Counted from the first letter of the stretch, positions 28,337 through 37,542 are shown. The stretch: 64,000 nucleotides of DNA from an uncultured Owenweeksia sp. (GCA_937146805.1 CAKZRR010000036.1:62001-126000), one strand, 5' to 3'. Made by a program: numbers and translations. Notes: a model not told the origin generated them from the letters alone.

Positions 28337-29362
28337 ATGAAGAAACTAAAACACATCGCGCTAAGCTTAGTATTAAGTTTAGGAACCACTGCCTTTTTAC
28401 AGGCTCAAACGGGTTCAGGACAAAATCAAACCATGAAAATTAAAGTAGTGGTAAATGAAAATGGCGAAGAACGGATTGTTGAAAAAGAGATTGTACTTAA
28501 GGATGGCGAAGATTTAAATAGCCTTTTGCAGGATTTGGAGGGATTGGAGCACTTAGATCTAGAATCGTTAAAGGACTTTGATATTGATGTAAAGGTAGAA
28601 ACCAATGGAAATGGAGTTAATCACCCATCGGTAATGATAGACAAAATATCCTGTGGAGACTTTCCGCACAACGGAGAATCTGTAACACGTCCGTTTTTAG
28701 GAGTGGTAGGCTATACCACCAATGCCCATAATGATGGTAATAAGCAAGTGCGTATTACCAAAGTTGTGGAAAACTCGGCTGCCAGTAAAACAGGCTTACA
28801 GAGTGAAGACCTTATTTTAAATGCAGATGGTGTTGATCTTGATACCTACCAGCAATTAGTAGAAATTATTCATGGTAAAAAGGCCGGTGACCAGCTAAAG
28901 ATGAAGGTAAACCGAAATGGTAAGACCTTTAATTTAACAGCCACTTTAGGTGAGAAAACCTTTAAACAGTATAGCTTTAGCAATAGCTTTGAAGGAAAAG
29001 ATTTTCCGCATAAAGCCCATGCCTGGTTGAATAGCACCTATGACGTGGACGAGGAAACCAAAGCAAAATTGGAAAAGGCTTTAAACCCAAAAGGGGTTAA
29101 AACATTTAATGATGTAAACTTTCAAATTTTCCCAAATCCTTCTAGCGGATCTTATAAGTACGAATTGACCATTGAGGAGGCAAAAGAATTGGACTTGCAA
29201 GTACTTAGCCTAACGGGAGAAACTGTTTACAGCGAAAAACTAAAAAATAAAAGCGGTAAGTTTAACGGAAGCATAGATATATCAAACGCTCCTAATGGCG
29301 CCTATATCTTAATTTTTAAGCAAGGAGAGAAAAGCCTACTCGAGAAAATTGTGAAGCAGTAG
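28337..29362 (+). CDS. Secreted PDZ-domain protein with type IX secretion sorting domain
   Basis: About 341 residues from the ATG at 28337. A signal peptide (HIALSLVLSLGTTAFLQAQ) is followed by a charged region rich in glutamate and leucine repeats, a PDZ domain (RPFLGVVGYTTNA; VVENSAASKTGLQSEDLIL), and a C-terminal sorting domain beginning FQIFPNPSSGSYKYEL and ending with GAYILIFKQGEKSLLEKIVK. It should be exported through the type IX system to the surface. The PDZ domain suggests binding of peptide C-termini, but no protease domain is present. Confidence 0.9.
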   Translation: MKKLKHIALSLVLSLGTTAFLQAQTGSGQNQTMKIKVVVNENGEERIVEKEIVLKDGEDLNSLLQDLEGLEHLDLESLKDFDIDVKVETNGNGVNHPSVMIDKISCGDFPHNGESVTRPFLGVVGYTTNAHNDGNKQVRITKVVENSAASKTGLQSEDLILNADGVDLDTYQQLVEIIHGKKAGDQLKMKVNRNGKTFNLTATLGEKTFKQYSFSNSFEGKDFPHKAHAWLNSTYDVDEETKAKLEKALNPKGVKTFNDVNFQIFPNPSSGSYKYELTIEEAKELDLQVLSLTGETVYSEKLKNKSGKFNGSIDISNAPNGAYILIFKQGEKSLLEKIVKQ

Positions 29363-29392
29363 ATTTCAACTCTGGGATTTCTTTTAGCAAAT

Positions 29393-29420
29393 ACGCCTCG
29401 CCATAATGGTGGGGCGTTTT
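29393..29420. terminator. Bidirectional terminator hairpin between the PDZ gene and rnz
   Basis: ACGCCTCGCC and GGTGGGGCGT pair around ATAAT, with two wobble pairs, and are followed by TTTT. It lies between two convergent genes. Confidence 0.65.
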
Positions 29421-29437
29421 GATGTTAATAGGATTCA

Positions 29438-30391
29438 TTACTTATTAGGTGTTACTTGTGTAAACTTACCCTTGGCATCAATTTGTGTCGTTCCGTTTTC
29501 TTGCGCCAAGTAACTGTTTTTAAATACCGTTTTGGCCTCATCTAACAAGGCATCAAAACGAGTATAGCGGGCTGAAAAATGTCCCAGTAGCAAGTGTTTG
29601 GCTTCTACATCAATGGCTACCTGAGCAGCTTGCGTTGCCGTGCTGTGTTTTGTTTTTTTGGCTCTTTGTATTTGATCATTAGCAAAAGTAGCCTCATGAT
29701 AGAGTAGGGTAGGCGAAAGCCCCAATCGCTCTTTTAGATCTGGCAAGGGCAAAGTATCGGTACAGTAGGCATAGGAAATTGGTTCTCCTCCGCTGCTGGT
29801 TAATTCTTCGTTTTTCACGATACTACCATCTTCCTGTTGCCAATCAGCTCCCATTTTAATGGCATTAAGCTCAAATTTTGATACCCCGTACTTTTTAATT
29901 GCATCTACGTTTATTTTACGTGGTCTTATTTTTTCTTGAAACAAAAACCCACAGCAGGCAATACTGTGTTTTAATGGAAAGGAATGTACACTTACTTTAT
30001 CATCATCATAAATCAGTTCACGAGCCTTCATGTTTAAAGCATGAAAAACAATGGGATAACGTAAAGATGCTCTGGAAAGGCAGAGCATATCTTTTAAGCC
30101 TTGCTCCAATTCTGGCGGGCCGTATAAATGCAACTCGCTGTATCTATCTAAAAGATGAAGTGTGTTGAGCAAGGGTAGGAGCCCATAAAAGTGGTCGCCA
30201 TGTAAATGGCTAATTAAAATATGCTTTATACGGCCAAAGCCTACCTTATTACGCCTTAGCTGTAACTGACAACCCTCGCCACAATCAATTAAAAATTGAC
30301 GGCTGGCGAGGGTTAAAAACTGTGAAGTTGGGTTACGTCCGCTTAACGGAATAGCCGAACTAGCTCCTAATATTTGAAGCGATAGCTGCAT
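29438..30391 (-). CDS. rnz: Ribonuclease Z
   Basis: This 317-residue metallo-beta-lactamase-fold endonuclease trims tRNA 3' ends. Metal ligands appear in LISHLHGDHFYGLLPLL (HxHxDH), with later histidines in FPLKHSIACCGF, YCTDT and LLLGHFSARY. The opening LQILGASSAIPLSGRNPTSQ is characteristic. The start abuts the stop of the preceding type IX protein gene. Confidence 0.95.
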   Translation of the reverse strand: MQLSLQILGASSAIPLSGRNPTSQFLTLASRQFLIDCGEGCQLQLRRNKVGFGRIKHILISHLHGDHFYGLLPLLNTLHLLDRYSELHLYGPPELEQGLKDMLCLSRASLRYPIVFHALNMKARELIYDDDKVSVHSFPLKHSIACCGFLFQEKIRPRKINVDAIKKYGVSKFELNAIKMGADWQQEDGSIVKNEELTSSGGEPISYAYCTDTLPLPDLKERLGLSPTLLYHEATFANDQIQRAKKTKHSTATQAAQVAIDVEAKHLLLGHFSARYTRFDALLDEAKTVFKNSYLAQENGTTQIDAKGKFTQVTPNK

Positions 30392-31147
30392 TTAGCGATT
30401 TACACTAAAGCGGCCCGAATATGTTTGATTGTTAAGCGTAATTTGATATAAATAGATACCTACATTAAAGTTTTGTACAGCTACACTAAAAGGGTTTGTT
30501 CCTTTACCTACACTAAACTCATTGGAGTAAATTTCGGTGCCCACCAAATTGCTAACACTAATACTTGCGCTACCATTCTTTTGAGTCGGCACATCAAAAT
30601 TAATTACATCGTTTGCCGGGTTTGGAAATACACGTACTTCATTTTTTGAAGCTACTAATTCGTTTAAACCAATATGCGGCCTAACTGGCAAAAAATACCC
30701 TCCTAGAGTATCTTTAAGTGGTGTAGGTAAACCACCAATAGTAATTCGGTATTCAATGGCAATTCGAAGTGCAATAGAGTCTACCATTGTTGGTGACCCC
30801 ATAAGCTCGGCACAACCAAAGCTACCGCCTGGAAATTTACAACCAACCGCATTGCAATTCAAGGTAAAACCGGCAGGTAAACCCAAAATATCATCTAATT
30901 TAACATAGTCAATAGGTATTTGGTTTCCGGCTATATTAGTATCCGCAGGCACCCTAAAAAACATTACCTCATTATAAGGCATACCTACAAATGCTGGCGG
31001 CAAAACCACTTCTTCGTTTAGAGTATCAATTATACTGTTGGCAGGTGGTACTACTAAAGCTGTAATTGTGGTATCAGGAACACACTGTGCATGAGCACTA
31101 AAGCTTATAGCAGTTCCAATAAATAGGGAAAGTAGAATTTTCTTCAT
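30392..31147 (-). CDS. Secreted protein with type IX secretion sorting domain
   Basis: This 251-residue protein has a signal peptide (LLSLFIGTAISFSAHAQ), a beta-rich region of unknown function with three cysteines in the middle (FTLNCNAVGCKFPGGSFGCAE), and a C-terminal type A sorting domain (VRVFPNPANDVINFDVP to YSGRFSVNR). It should be delivered to the cell surface or medium by the type IX system. It sits between rnz and a small putative STAS-like gene on the same strand. Confidence 0.85.
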   Translation of the reverse strand: MKKILLSLFIGTAISFSAHAQCVPDTTITALVVPPANSIIDTLNEEVVLPPAFVGMPYNEVMFFRVPADTNIAGNQIPIDYVKLDDILGLPAGFTLNCNAVGCKFPGGSFGCAELMGSPTMVDSIALRIAIEYRITIGGLPTPLKDTLGGYFLPVRPHIGLNELVASKNEVRVFPNPANDVINFDVPTQKNGSASISVSNLVGTEIYSNEFSVGKGTNPFSVAVQNFNVGIYLYQITLNNQTYSGRFSVNR

Positions 31148-31164
31148 AATAAGGGTTTTAATAA

Positions 31165-31491
31165 TTATTGTCTTTCTAATTCTTGCATTTGTAAAATCTC
31201 TAAGGCACCGGTTTCGGTACTCGCCTTGCTAATTTCGTCACTTAAGTCTTCTAATACATCGTATTTGGCTAAAATAATGAAACTCAAATCACGCTTTTGC
31301 CAGCTGTCATGCAGCTTCTTAAGTGCATTTGAATGTCGGATACTTCGCACCAGAAAGAGTTGCAAAATAATATTTTCTTTTGGATATTCTTCTAAAAACT
31401 CTTCCAATACGCGGATATCATCATCGATTAACCTTTCATTTAAAAATTGAATCAGAATATGATTTTCGCGCTCTTCTATTTGATAACGCAT
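31165..31491 (-). CDS. Small cytoplasmic protein, possibly STAS-like
   Basis: This 108-residue protein lacks a signal or transmembrane segment. Alternating strands and helices (ENHILIQFLNERLIDDDIRVLEEFL, then a SFIILAKYDVLEDLSDE stretch) suggest an alpha/beta fold reminiscent of STAS or anti-sigma-antagonist domains, but no phosphorylatable serine motif is obvious. It lies seven bases downstream of pyrB, so it is probably in the pyrR-pyrB transcript. Function unknown. Confidence 0.75.
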   Translation of the reverse strand: MRYQIEERENHILIQFLNERLIDDDIRVLEEFLEEYPKENIILQLFLVRSIRHSNALKKLHDSWQKRDLSFIILAKYDVLEDLSDEISKASTETGALEILQMQELERQ

Positions 31492-31498
31492 AGCATTA

Positions 31499-32440
31499 TT
31501 AATCTTTAAAGTTCATTTTATTTTTAGAGGCCAAAAGATACAAAACTGCCATACGAATGGCTACCCCATTTTCTACTTGGTTAAGAATAATGGAATAATC
31601 GCTATCCGCCACTTCACTACTAATTTCAACGCCTCTATTTATAGGGCCTGGATGCATTATGGTAATCTCCTTATCCAACCTCTCTAGGTGATTCATTGTA
31701 ATACCATATTGCTGGCTGTATTCCCTTATAGAGGGGAAATATTGCAATTCTTGCCTTTCGTGCTGTACTCTAAGCATGTTGGCTACGTCACACCATGCTA
31801 GGCTTTCCTCCAAACTATGGCTTACCGCCACGCCTAAACCTTTTATGTATTTAGGTATTAGGGTTGTTGGGCCGCAAACTTGTACTTCGGCTCCTAGTTT
31901 TTGTAGACAAAAAATATTGGACAGCGCAACCCGCGAATGCAGAATGTCACCCACAATCACCACTTTTTTGCCTTCTAAGTTTTTATGCTTTTCGCGAATG
32001 GAATAGGCATCTAAAAGCGCTTGAGTAGGATGTTCATGAGCTCCGTCTCCAGCATTAATAATGGTGCTATCCACGTTTCGCGAAAGGAACTCTGCGGCTC
32101 CAGGGTTAGGATGACGCATCACTACCATATCCACTTTCATGGATAAAATATTATTAACCGTATCTATTAATGTTTCTCCTTTTTTAACGGAGGAGGAAGA
32201 TGCTGAAAAGTTGAGCGTGTCCGCTGACAACCTTTTTTCGGCCAACTCAAAAGATAGTCTAGTACGTGTACTGTTTTCAAAAAACAGATTTACAATGGTA
32301 ATATCCCGTAAGGAAGGCACCTTTTTTATAGGACGATTAATCACATCCTTAAACTGATCGGCCGTATTAAATATTAGCTCAATATCCGAACGGCTTAAGT
32401 CTTTTATCCCCAATAAATGGTTTACACTTAATTCGCTCAT
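31499..32440 (-). CDS. pyrB: Aspartate carbamoyltransferase catalytic subunit
   Basis: This 313-residue enzyme makes carbamoyl-aspartate in pyrimidine synthesis. Motifs: FFENSTRTRLSFE (carbamoyl-phosphate site), GDGAHEHPTQALLD, VVIVGDILHSRVA and IMHPGPINRGVEI. The start overlaps the stop of pyrR by four bases, giving a pyrR-pyrB operon. No regulatory subunit gene (pyrI) is nearby, consistent with a form regulated by PyrR. Confidence 0.97.
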   Translation of the reverse strand: MSELSVNHLLGIKDLSRSDIELIFNTADQFKDVINRPIKKVPSLRDITIVNLFFENSTRTRLSFELAEKRLSADTLNFSASSSSVKKGETLIDTVNNILSMKVDMVVMRHPNPGAAEFLSRNVDSTIINAGDGAHEHPTQALLDAYSIREKHKNLEGKKVVIVGDILHSRVALSNIFCLQKLGAEVQVCGPTTLIPKYIKGLGVAVSHSLEESLAWCDVANMLRVQHERQELQYFPSIREYSQQYGITMNHLERLDKEITIMHPGPINRGVEISSEVADSDYSIILNQVENGVAIRMAVLYLLASKNKMNFKD

Positions 32441-32979
32441 GCTTTAGGTTTTATTAGGTAAACACAATCCTTTTTGGCTTCCTCTTTCCATTCCACTAAA
32501 ACTCTTTGAGAGTCTAAAGAATCAACACGTTTACCAGTATAATTGGGCTGAATAGGTAATTGTCTAGAAAACCTTCTATCAATCAACACCAATAATTCAA
32601 TTTCGGCCGGCCTTCCAAAACTTTGAATGGCATCTAAAGCAGATCGTACGCTTCTGCCTGAGTACAAAACATCATCAACAAAGACTATTTTTTTACCCTC
32701 CAGTAATACATCAATTTTGGTTTGATTGGCCAATAAAGGCTCATCTCTTCGCCTAAAGTCATCTCTAAAAAAGGTGGTATCTAGTGCGCCATGTGCCAGG
32801 GTATTCCCCGTGGTCTTTTGCAGGAGATCTACAATTCTGTTTAATACAAAAAGTCCTCGGGGTTGTAAGCCTATTAATACCGAATTGGAAAAGTCTCCGT
32901 GATTTTCAATCAGCTCACAAGCCAAACGATTTAAAATCACCTCAATGAGAGCGCTGTTGAGTAATTCTTTTTTTATCAT
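32437..32979 (-). CDS. pyrR: Pyrimidine operon regulator/uracil phosphoribosyltransferase PyrR
   Basis: This 180-residue protein has the PRPP-binding motif IVFVDDVLYSGRSVRSALDAI (key residues in VFVDDVLYSGRS) and the opening LIGLQPRGLFVLNRI typical of PyrR. PyrR binds pyr mRNA in response to UMP in other bacteria and also has uracil phosphoribosyltransferase activity. It heads the pyrB transcript. I saw no PyrR-binding attenuator in the very short leader, so regulation here may differ. Confidence 0.94.
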   Translation of the reverse strand: MIKKELLNSALIEVILNRLACELIENHGDFSNSVLIGLQPRGLFVLNRIVDLLQKTTGNTLAHGALDTTFFRDDFRRRDEPLLANQTKIDVLLEGKKIVFVDDVLYSGRSVRSALDAIQSFGRPAEIELLVLIDRRFSRQLPIQPNYTGKRVDSLDSQRVLVEWKEEAKKDCVYLIKPKA

Positions 32980-32995
32980 ATGGCCACCAGTTGAG

Positions 32996-33003
32996 CAAAT
33001 GTA
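32996..33003 (-). promoter_or_regulatory. -7 promoter box for the pyrR-pyrB operon
   Basis: On the minus strand the sequence is TACATTTG (TAnnTTTG), 16 bases upstream of the pyrR start. Confidence 0.55.
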
Positions 33004-33033
33004 CTTAATGATTTAAACACCATTTGTTTTGTT

Positions 33034-34380
33034 TTACAAATTTGTCCAATCAATACCATCAAAATTTCCTGAACTCATTACCAATAAAATAACCTTTTCA
33101 TTGCTGGCAAGCTCTTCTTTAATACGTTGCAGTAATTTTTGATTGTTTTCAAAAACCTCTAAACCTGGCTCATTGAACTTTTGTTGAACCGCGTCAACGC
33201 TTAGGGAGGGAAGCTTTTTATGCGCCACTACATCCGGATTAAAATAGACCATAGGCTTATCTGCCGCGGCCAAACTTCCTTTGTATTGATCCATAAATTC
33301 AATGTTTAGGCTGCTAAAAGTGTGTAATTCAAAACAGGCTATGAACTTGGCTTTAGGAAAGTTTTCGCGCACAGCGTTTACCGTGGCGCTTACCTTTGAA
33401 GGTGCATGGGCAAAGTCACGGTAAACGTTCAACCGCTCTGATTTTTTAACGCATTCCAAACGATTAGAGGCTCCTTTAAAAGTTGGGATGGCCTCATAAA
33501 ACTGAGCGTCCGTTAACCCCATCTGGTTGCAAATCCAACGAGCCCCATCCAAATTATTCATGTTATGCCTTCCAAATATAGAAAGCTCCACATCTCCTTC
33601 AGGTGTAGGTAAACTTACTTCTCCATCCTTTACAATATAATCAGGCATACCATATGCAAACTTCTTTATTTCATGACAGTTAGCTTCTGTTACTTTAACA
33701 ACTTCATTATCTTCTTTATTGTAAATTAATGCTCCACCTGATTCCATACTACTGATAAACAAATCAAACTGATGGTAGTAATCTTCATAAGTTGGGAATA
33801 CATTATAATGATCCCAGCTAATACCCGAAATAAGCGCAATATTCGGCTTGTAGTGTAAAAATTTAGGTCTTAAATCGATAGGAGAGGATAGGTATTCATC
33901 GGCTTCTAAAAGAACAAACTCGTTGTGATCGGTGAGCTGTACCATGGTATCAAAACCCTCTAACTGTGCTCCAACCATAAAATCGCAATCCATTTTATGA
34001 AAATGAAGAACGTGTAATATCATAGCAGTAATCGAAGTCTTACCATGACTTCCGGCAATAGCCACCCTTGTTTTAGTTTTGCATTGCTCGTAAATAAACT
34101 CGGGGTAGGAGTACACCTTTAATCCCAGCTCTTGGGCACGCAACAACTCCGGATTATCCGGTCTGGCATGCATTCCAAGGATGATGTAGTCTAATGTGTC
34201 GTTTATTTTATCGGGAGTCCAACCAAATTTTTCGGGCAATAACCCTTTGGAGCTTAACCTTGACTTTGAAGGTTCAAAAATTTCGTCATCGCTTCCGCTA
34301 ATCTGATATCCCTTACTGTGAAGGGCCAATGCCAAGTTATGCATGGCGCTACCGCCAATGGCAATAAAGTGTACTTTCAT
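33034..34380 (-). CDS. mpl: UDP-MurNAc:L-Ala-gamma-D-Glu-meso-DAP ligase (Mpl)
   Basis: This 448-residue Mur-ligase family enzyme attaches recycled tripeptide to UDP-MurNAc in peptidoglycan recycling. Seen: an N-terminal Rossmann part (VHFIAIGGSAMHNLALAL), the ATP site IAGSHGKTSITAMIL, and a C-terminal DFAHAPSKVSATVNA region. MurC is a related alternative, but the GGSAMHNLA opening and the DFAHAP segment favour Mpl. No other cell-wall gene is adjacent. Confidence 0.88.
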   Translation of the reverse strand: MKVHFIAIGGSAMHNLALALHSKGYQISGSDDEIFEPSKSRLSSKGLLPEKFGWTPDKINDTLDYIILGMHARPDNPELLRAQELGLKVYSYPEFIYEQCKTKTRVAIAGSHGKTSITAMILHVLHFHKMDCDFMVGAQLEGFDTMVQLTDHNEFVLLEADEYLSSPIDLRPKFLHYKPNIALISGISWDHYNVFPTYEDYYHQFDLFISSMESGGALIYNKEDNEVVKVTEANCHEIKKFAYGMPDYIVKDGEVSLPTPEGDVELSIFGRHNMNNLDGARWICNQMGLTDAQFYEAIPTFKGASNRLECVKKSERLNVYRDFAHAPSKVSATVNAVRENFPKAKFIACFELHTFSSLNIEFMDQYKGSLAAADKPMVYFNPDVVAHKKLPSLSVDAVQQKFNEPGLEVFENNQKLLQRIKEELASNEKVILLVMSSGNFDGIDWTNL

Positions 34381-34398
34381 GAAAATCTGCTTACGCTA

Positions 34399-34406
34399 CA
34401 AAGCTA
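34399..34406 (-). promoter_or_regulatory. -7 promoter box for mpl
   Basis: On the minus strand the sequence is TAGCTTTG (TAnnTTTG), 18 bases upstream of the mpl start. Confidence 0.5.
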
Positions 34407-34424
34407 ACAATCCCCACTAAAAAC

Positions 34425-35180
34425 TTAGGATTTACTTATTAAGGTTGCAGCCGCTGCCAGATTTATCATAAATTTTCGGGCTATTTCCATATCCGAACCC
34501 GGGTTACTATGTGTTTGATTTTCGGTTGCTAAATCAATAATACCAGCGGGACCATTAAATATTTTATTGAGATCAATATGCAATTCAAACTCTTTGGTTT
34601 GATTGGCTTGATTCAAATTAAAAGGTAAGTTAAATACTTTAGTTTGATAGATTGAATCACGACCCGGGTGGTAGGCAACTAAACTTTGATTGCCTGTACT
34701 TGTTTCAATAGCCATTCCTTCAAATTTGGCGAAACGGTATTTTAACATATCCCAATACATACCTTGGTATGAGGCTAGAGGATGCGTATTATCAAAGCTT
34801 ATTGGATCTGAGTCATTTTGAGTGGCGTCCAAACCAAAACCCACTTGTAGTCCACTAAAGGTTCCTAAATTATTTGAAAAGGTAAACTGATTATCTCCTA
34901 ATTTCCCAGGGCTCAATAGAATCACATCCTCCTTAATATTACTAGTTCCGTTGCCTAGTAGCGTAACGTTACTTAAATAAAGTCTGAAAAGGGCTAGATG
35001 AAGTTTATAGCCATTATTAAGATATGCGGTATCTCCTATATGAACAAAGCCTGAGTCAGTTTTAAGAACGACCGAAACCTCTACATTACCAGTTCCAGTT
35101 TCTTTTTTATCGTCCTCACAACTTGTTATACTTAATCCAACAAGGGCTAAAATCGCAATTAAAAGATTTTTACGAGACAT
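34425..35180 (-). CDS. MbnP-like family lipoprotein
   Basis: This 251-residue protein has a lipoprotein signal (LLIAILALVGLSITSCEDD). The body shows MbnP-like features: an early strand pair, LHLALFRLYLSNVTLL, a GLDATQNDSDP segment and MYWDMLKYRFAKFEG, which corresponds to the family MYW...Y.F.K.EG pattern. MbnP proteins are periplasmic partners in methanobactin/copper handling in other bacteria; the role in Bacteroidota is not established. The start overlaps the stop of the preceding lipoprotein gene by one base. Confidence 0.75.
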   Translation of the reverse strand: MSRKNLLIAILALVGLSITSCEDDKKETGTGNVEVSVVLKTDSGFVHIGDTAYLNNGYKLHLALFRLYLSNVTLLGNGTSNIKEDVILLSPGKLGDNQFTFSNNLGTFSGLQVGFGLDATQNDSDPISFDNTHPLASYQGMYWDMLKYRFAKFEGMAIETSTGNQSLVAYHPGRDSIYQTKVFNLPFNLNQANQTKEFELHIDLNKIFNGPAGIIDLATENQTHSNPGSDMEIARKFMINLAAAATLISKS

Positions 35181-35929
35181 TAAAATATATCAATTTCAAC
35201 CTTATCGGCCATCTCCTTGCTTAAGGCAAAATCAGTAGGGTCGGTAAAAGTGCTGTTTAGGGTAGGGGTATTAAAAAAGTTAAAGTCCTCCAAGGCTTCT
35301 TCAAAGTCTACTTGTAAAATAATCTTCATTTTGTTGGTAAGACCCACGGAGAAATTTTGATTCACACCAATTAAATCACGCGCAATGAAATAAGTCCCAA
35401 TATTATAAGATAAGGGAATCGTGCCAGTAGAATCGTCTACATTGGTAGGATCGAAAAGCCTTCCGGTAATTACTAATTGATTAACTCCAAAACCGTCATT
35501 TCGGTATAAACCATTTGAAACCAATTCTTCTACACCAGTTTTGCTGGGTTGAATCAAATTCCATGACGCCAATGAGTCAACACCAAATGTTAAACCAAAG
35601 TTTCCAGAATATCCCCCAGGAGGCATTGTCATTGCTGGGGCTATTGGCTCCGAAAGAGTCGTTATAACCGATCTATCATCGTAGATAACGGTATCTCCTT
35701 TATAACTAAAATACAATTCTGACCATACCATTTTAATATCTTCAATAATATATCGCTGACCTAGACTGTTCATTCGAATGGAATCTTTCATTATGCCCTC
35801 ATCTCCATAAATAAAGCTGGTGGCCACCACCACATTGCTAGGGTCTGGCTCTGGATTTTCTTTGGTTAAGTCACTTTCTTTGCAACCAACTAAGGCGAGC
35901 AATAGGGATAGTCCCAAAATTTTTTTCAT
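35180..35929 (-). CDS. Lipoprotein, probably MbnP-related
   Basis: From the ATG at 35929 it is 249 residues with a lipoprotein signal (ILGLSLLLALVGCKESD). Its layout parallels the downstream protein (IIEDIKMVWSELYFSYKG versus LHLALFRLYLSNVTLL; a PGGYSGNFGLTFGVDSLASWN segment matching the FSGLQVGFGLDATQN region), so the two are probably divergent relatives encoded in one transcript. No catalytic motif is visible. The upstream TTG at 35950 overlaps the promoter box and is unlikely to be used. Confidence 0.7.
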   Translation of the reverse strand: MKKILGLSLLLALVGCKESDLTKENPEPDPSNVVVATSFIYGDEGIMKDSIRMNSLGQRYIIEDIKMVWSELYFSYKGDTVIYDDRSVITTLSEPIAPAMTMPPGGYSGNFGLTFGVDSLASWNLIQPSKTGVEELVSNGLYRNDGFGVNQLVITGRLFDPTNVDDSTGTIPLSYNIGTYFIARDLIGVNQNFSVGLTNKMKIILQVDFEEALEDFNFFNTPTLNSTFTDPTDFALSKEMADKVEIDIF

Positions 35930-35947
35930 AACTGTAAAGGATTTGGA

Positions 35948-35955
35948 CAAATATA
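35948..35955 (-). promoter_or_regulatory. -7 promoter box for the two-gene lipoprotein transcript
   Basis: On the minus strand the sequence is TATATTTG (TAnnTTTG), 18 bases upstream of the ATG at 35929. Confidence 0.55.
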
Positions 35956-36024
35956 ACGCTACAAATTAGAGTGTGTGTATATTTTTATTTTAACGTTAGA
36001 TATAAGTTAGTAAACGTTTGTCAA

Positions 36025-36801
36025 TCAGCTAATTTTAACGGACTCTACTTTAATCTTTTTTTTTACACCGCGAAATTTTTCGCTTTGCTCGATACTGTCC
36101 ATAATTTGATCTAAAATTTCAGAGGAGCTTTGATTGTAATCAATGTTTAAAGGTTGCTTAAAGCGAATACTTAATTCCACACCTTTCTTCTTTAGAAAAA
36201 GTCCTTTTTTATCAAAAGCTCTTCTAAAACCATCTACAACTACTGGTATTACTATGGGTTGAGTTTCTTTAATAATATGTGCGGTACCTCTTCGGCCTGG
36301 CTCAAATGGTGTGGTAGTGCCTTGTGGAAACGTGATTACCCAGCCATCATTTAAAGCCTTATAAATCTTTTTAATATCTCCCGGGTCTACGCCTCTGTCT
36401 ACCATTTTACCCGCCAGTCTCCAACTCCTTTTTATAGATACTGAGCCAACGTAGGCAAACAGCTTAGGCAAAAGGCCAGCTTTCATGGTTTCTTGAGCAG
36501 CTACAAAGTACACGTTAAGCTTCGGGTTTAGGAGGTAGCGCGCTTTATCAATCCTATCAAAAACACCCCACTTTGTAGAGCAAAAAACTTGAATTAAACC
36601 CGTAACATCGGCAAAATAGGTTTGATGATTACTAACAAAAATGACGTTGTTATTGGGAAGGTCTTTTAAAACCTTGCTACCGCTAACCTTTGTTTTGTTG
36701 GCTATGTTAAAGCGATAAAAAGCCACACTTCCAAACACAATTATCAAAAAGCGCTTAATTAAAAGTGAATTGCCAAAAGCGTCTGATAATCGTACTTTCA
36801 T
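36025..36801 (-). CDS. Lysophospholipid acyltransferase (PlsC-like)
   Basis: This 258-residue protein has an N-terminal hydrophobic segment (LLIKRFLIIVFGSVAFYRF) and the acyltransferase motifs FVSNHQTYFADV (HX4D) and VITFPQGTTTPFEPGRRG. It probably acylates lysophosphatidic acid or a related glycerolipid at the inner membrane. The genuine acceptor cannot be decided; ornithine-lipid or other lysolipid acyltransferases share these motifs. Confidence 0.9.
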   Translation of the reverse strand: MKVRLSDAFGNSLLIKRFLIIVFGSVAFYRFNIANKTKVSGSKVLKDLPNNNVIFVSNHQTYFADVTGLIQVFCSTKWGVFDRIDKARYLLNPKLNVYFVAAQETMKAGLLPKLFAYVGSVSIKRSWRLAGKMVDRGVDPGDIKKIYKALNDGWVITFPQGTTTPFEPGRRGTAHIIKETQPIVIPVVVDGFRRAFDKKGLFLKKKGVELSIRFKQPLNIDYNQSSSEILDQIMDSIEQSEKFRGVKKKIKVESVKIS

Positions 36802-36821
36802 TGATTGCTGCTGCTTGACGG

Positions 36822-36829
36822 CAAATATA
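36822..36829 (-). promoter_or_regulatory. -7 promoter box for the acyltransferase gene
   Basis: On the minus strand the sequence is TATATTTG (TAnnTTTG), 20 bases upstream of the start. Confidence 0.55.
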
Positions 36830-36852
36830 TAATTAATAAACAGGCCTCAAAT

Positions 36853-37479
36853 TTAAGAGGTCAATACCATTTGTTTAAGTTCACTTAAAATCATGGCTGT
36901 AGCACCCCAAACAATTTTTTCCTTTAAAACAAAAGTGGGAACGCTCATAGAAAACCCACGAACGTTTACCTTTTGATTTTTGTAGTTTTCATTATTCAAT
37001 AGCTCTAAGAAGGGCACCTCCAATATTTCAGCTACCTCACGGTCCTCTTTCTTAAAAACGGGAGGTGCCATAGCCTGTGCCACATAAGGATTTACTAAGA
37101 AGTTGCTAGGAGGAATATAGACGGGGCTCAGCTCTTTTATGATTTCAACTTCTTGTAAGTTTACGCCAATCTCTTCCTGAGCCTCGCGTAATGCGGTGTT
37201 TTTTAACGATTTGTCGTGAGGTTCAGCTTTGCCTCCCGGAAGACTCACCTGACCAGAATGCACACCTTTGTACTCTTTGCGTAGTGTTAATACAAAATGT
37301 GCTTGTTGGTTTTTTGGGTAAAGCAAAACAAGTACTCCCGCTTTTTTCGCCTTGACAAGAACAGAGTCATCGGGTAATGTTATTTGACGTGAACTTGGTG
37401 CTGCTAAGGAATGTGCTGAGGCACCTATAGGTTTTGTCAGCTCAACTATTTGAGTGAGTTTTTCAAAAGTCATTGGCAT
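36853..37479 (-). CDS. Nudix hydrolase, CoA pyrophosphatase-like
   Basis: From the ATG at 37479 (a second ATG lies at 37473) it is about 208 residues. The Nudix box is seen as SLPGGKAEPHDKSLKNTALR followed by EAQEEIG, with an LSPVYIPPSNFLVNPYVAQA segment typical of the CoA pyrophosphatase (NudL/YeaB) subgroup. It probably hydrolyses CoA or related nucleotide diphosphates. The opening TTG at 37515 is not a likely start. The gene is divergent from oxyR. Confidence 0.88.
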   Translation of the reverse strand: MPMTFEKLTQIVELTKPIGASAHSLAAPSSRQITLPDDSVLVKAKKAGVLVLLYPKNQQAHFVLTLRKEYKGVHSGQVSLPGGKAEPHDKSLKNTALREAQEEIGVNLQEVEIIKELSPVYIPPSNFLVNPYVAQAMAPPVFKKEDREVAEILEVPFLELLNNENYKNQKVNVRGFSMSVPTFVLKEKIVWGATAMILSELKQMVLTS

Positions 37480-37542
37480 ATTTGTAAAGTGGGAAAGTAG
37501 TATATACTTAGCCAAAAGTGGTGAACTATAAATATAATTTAT

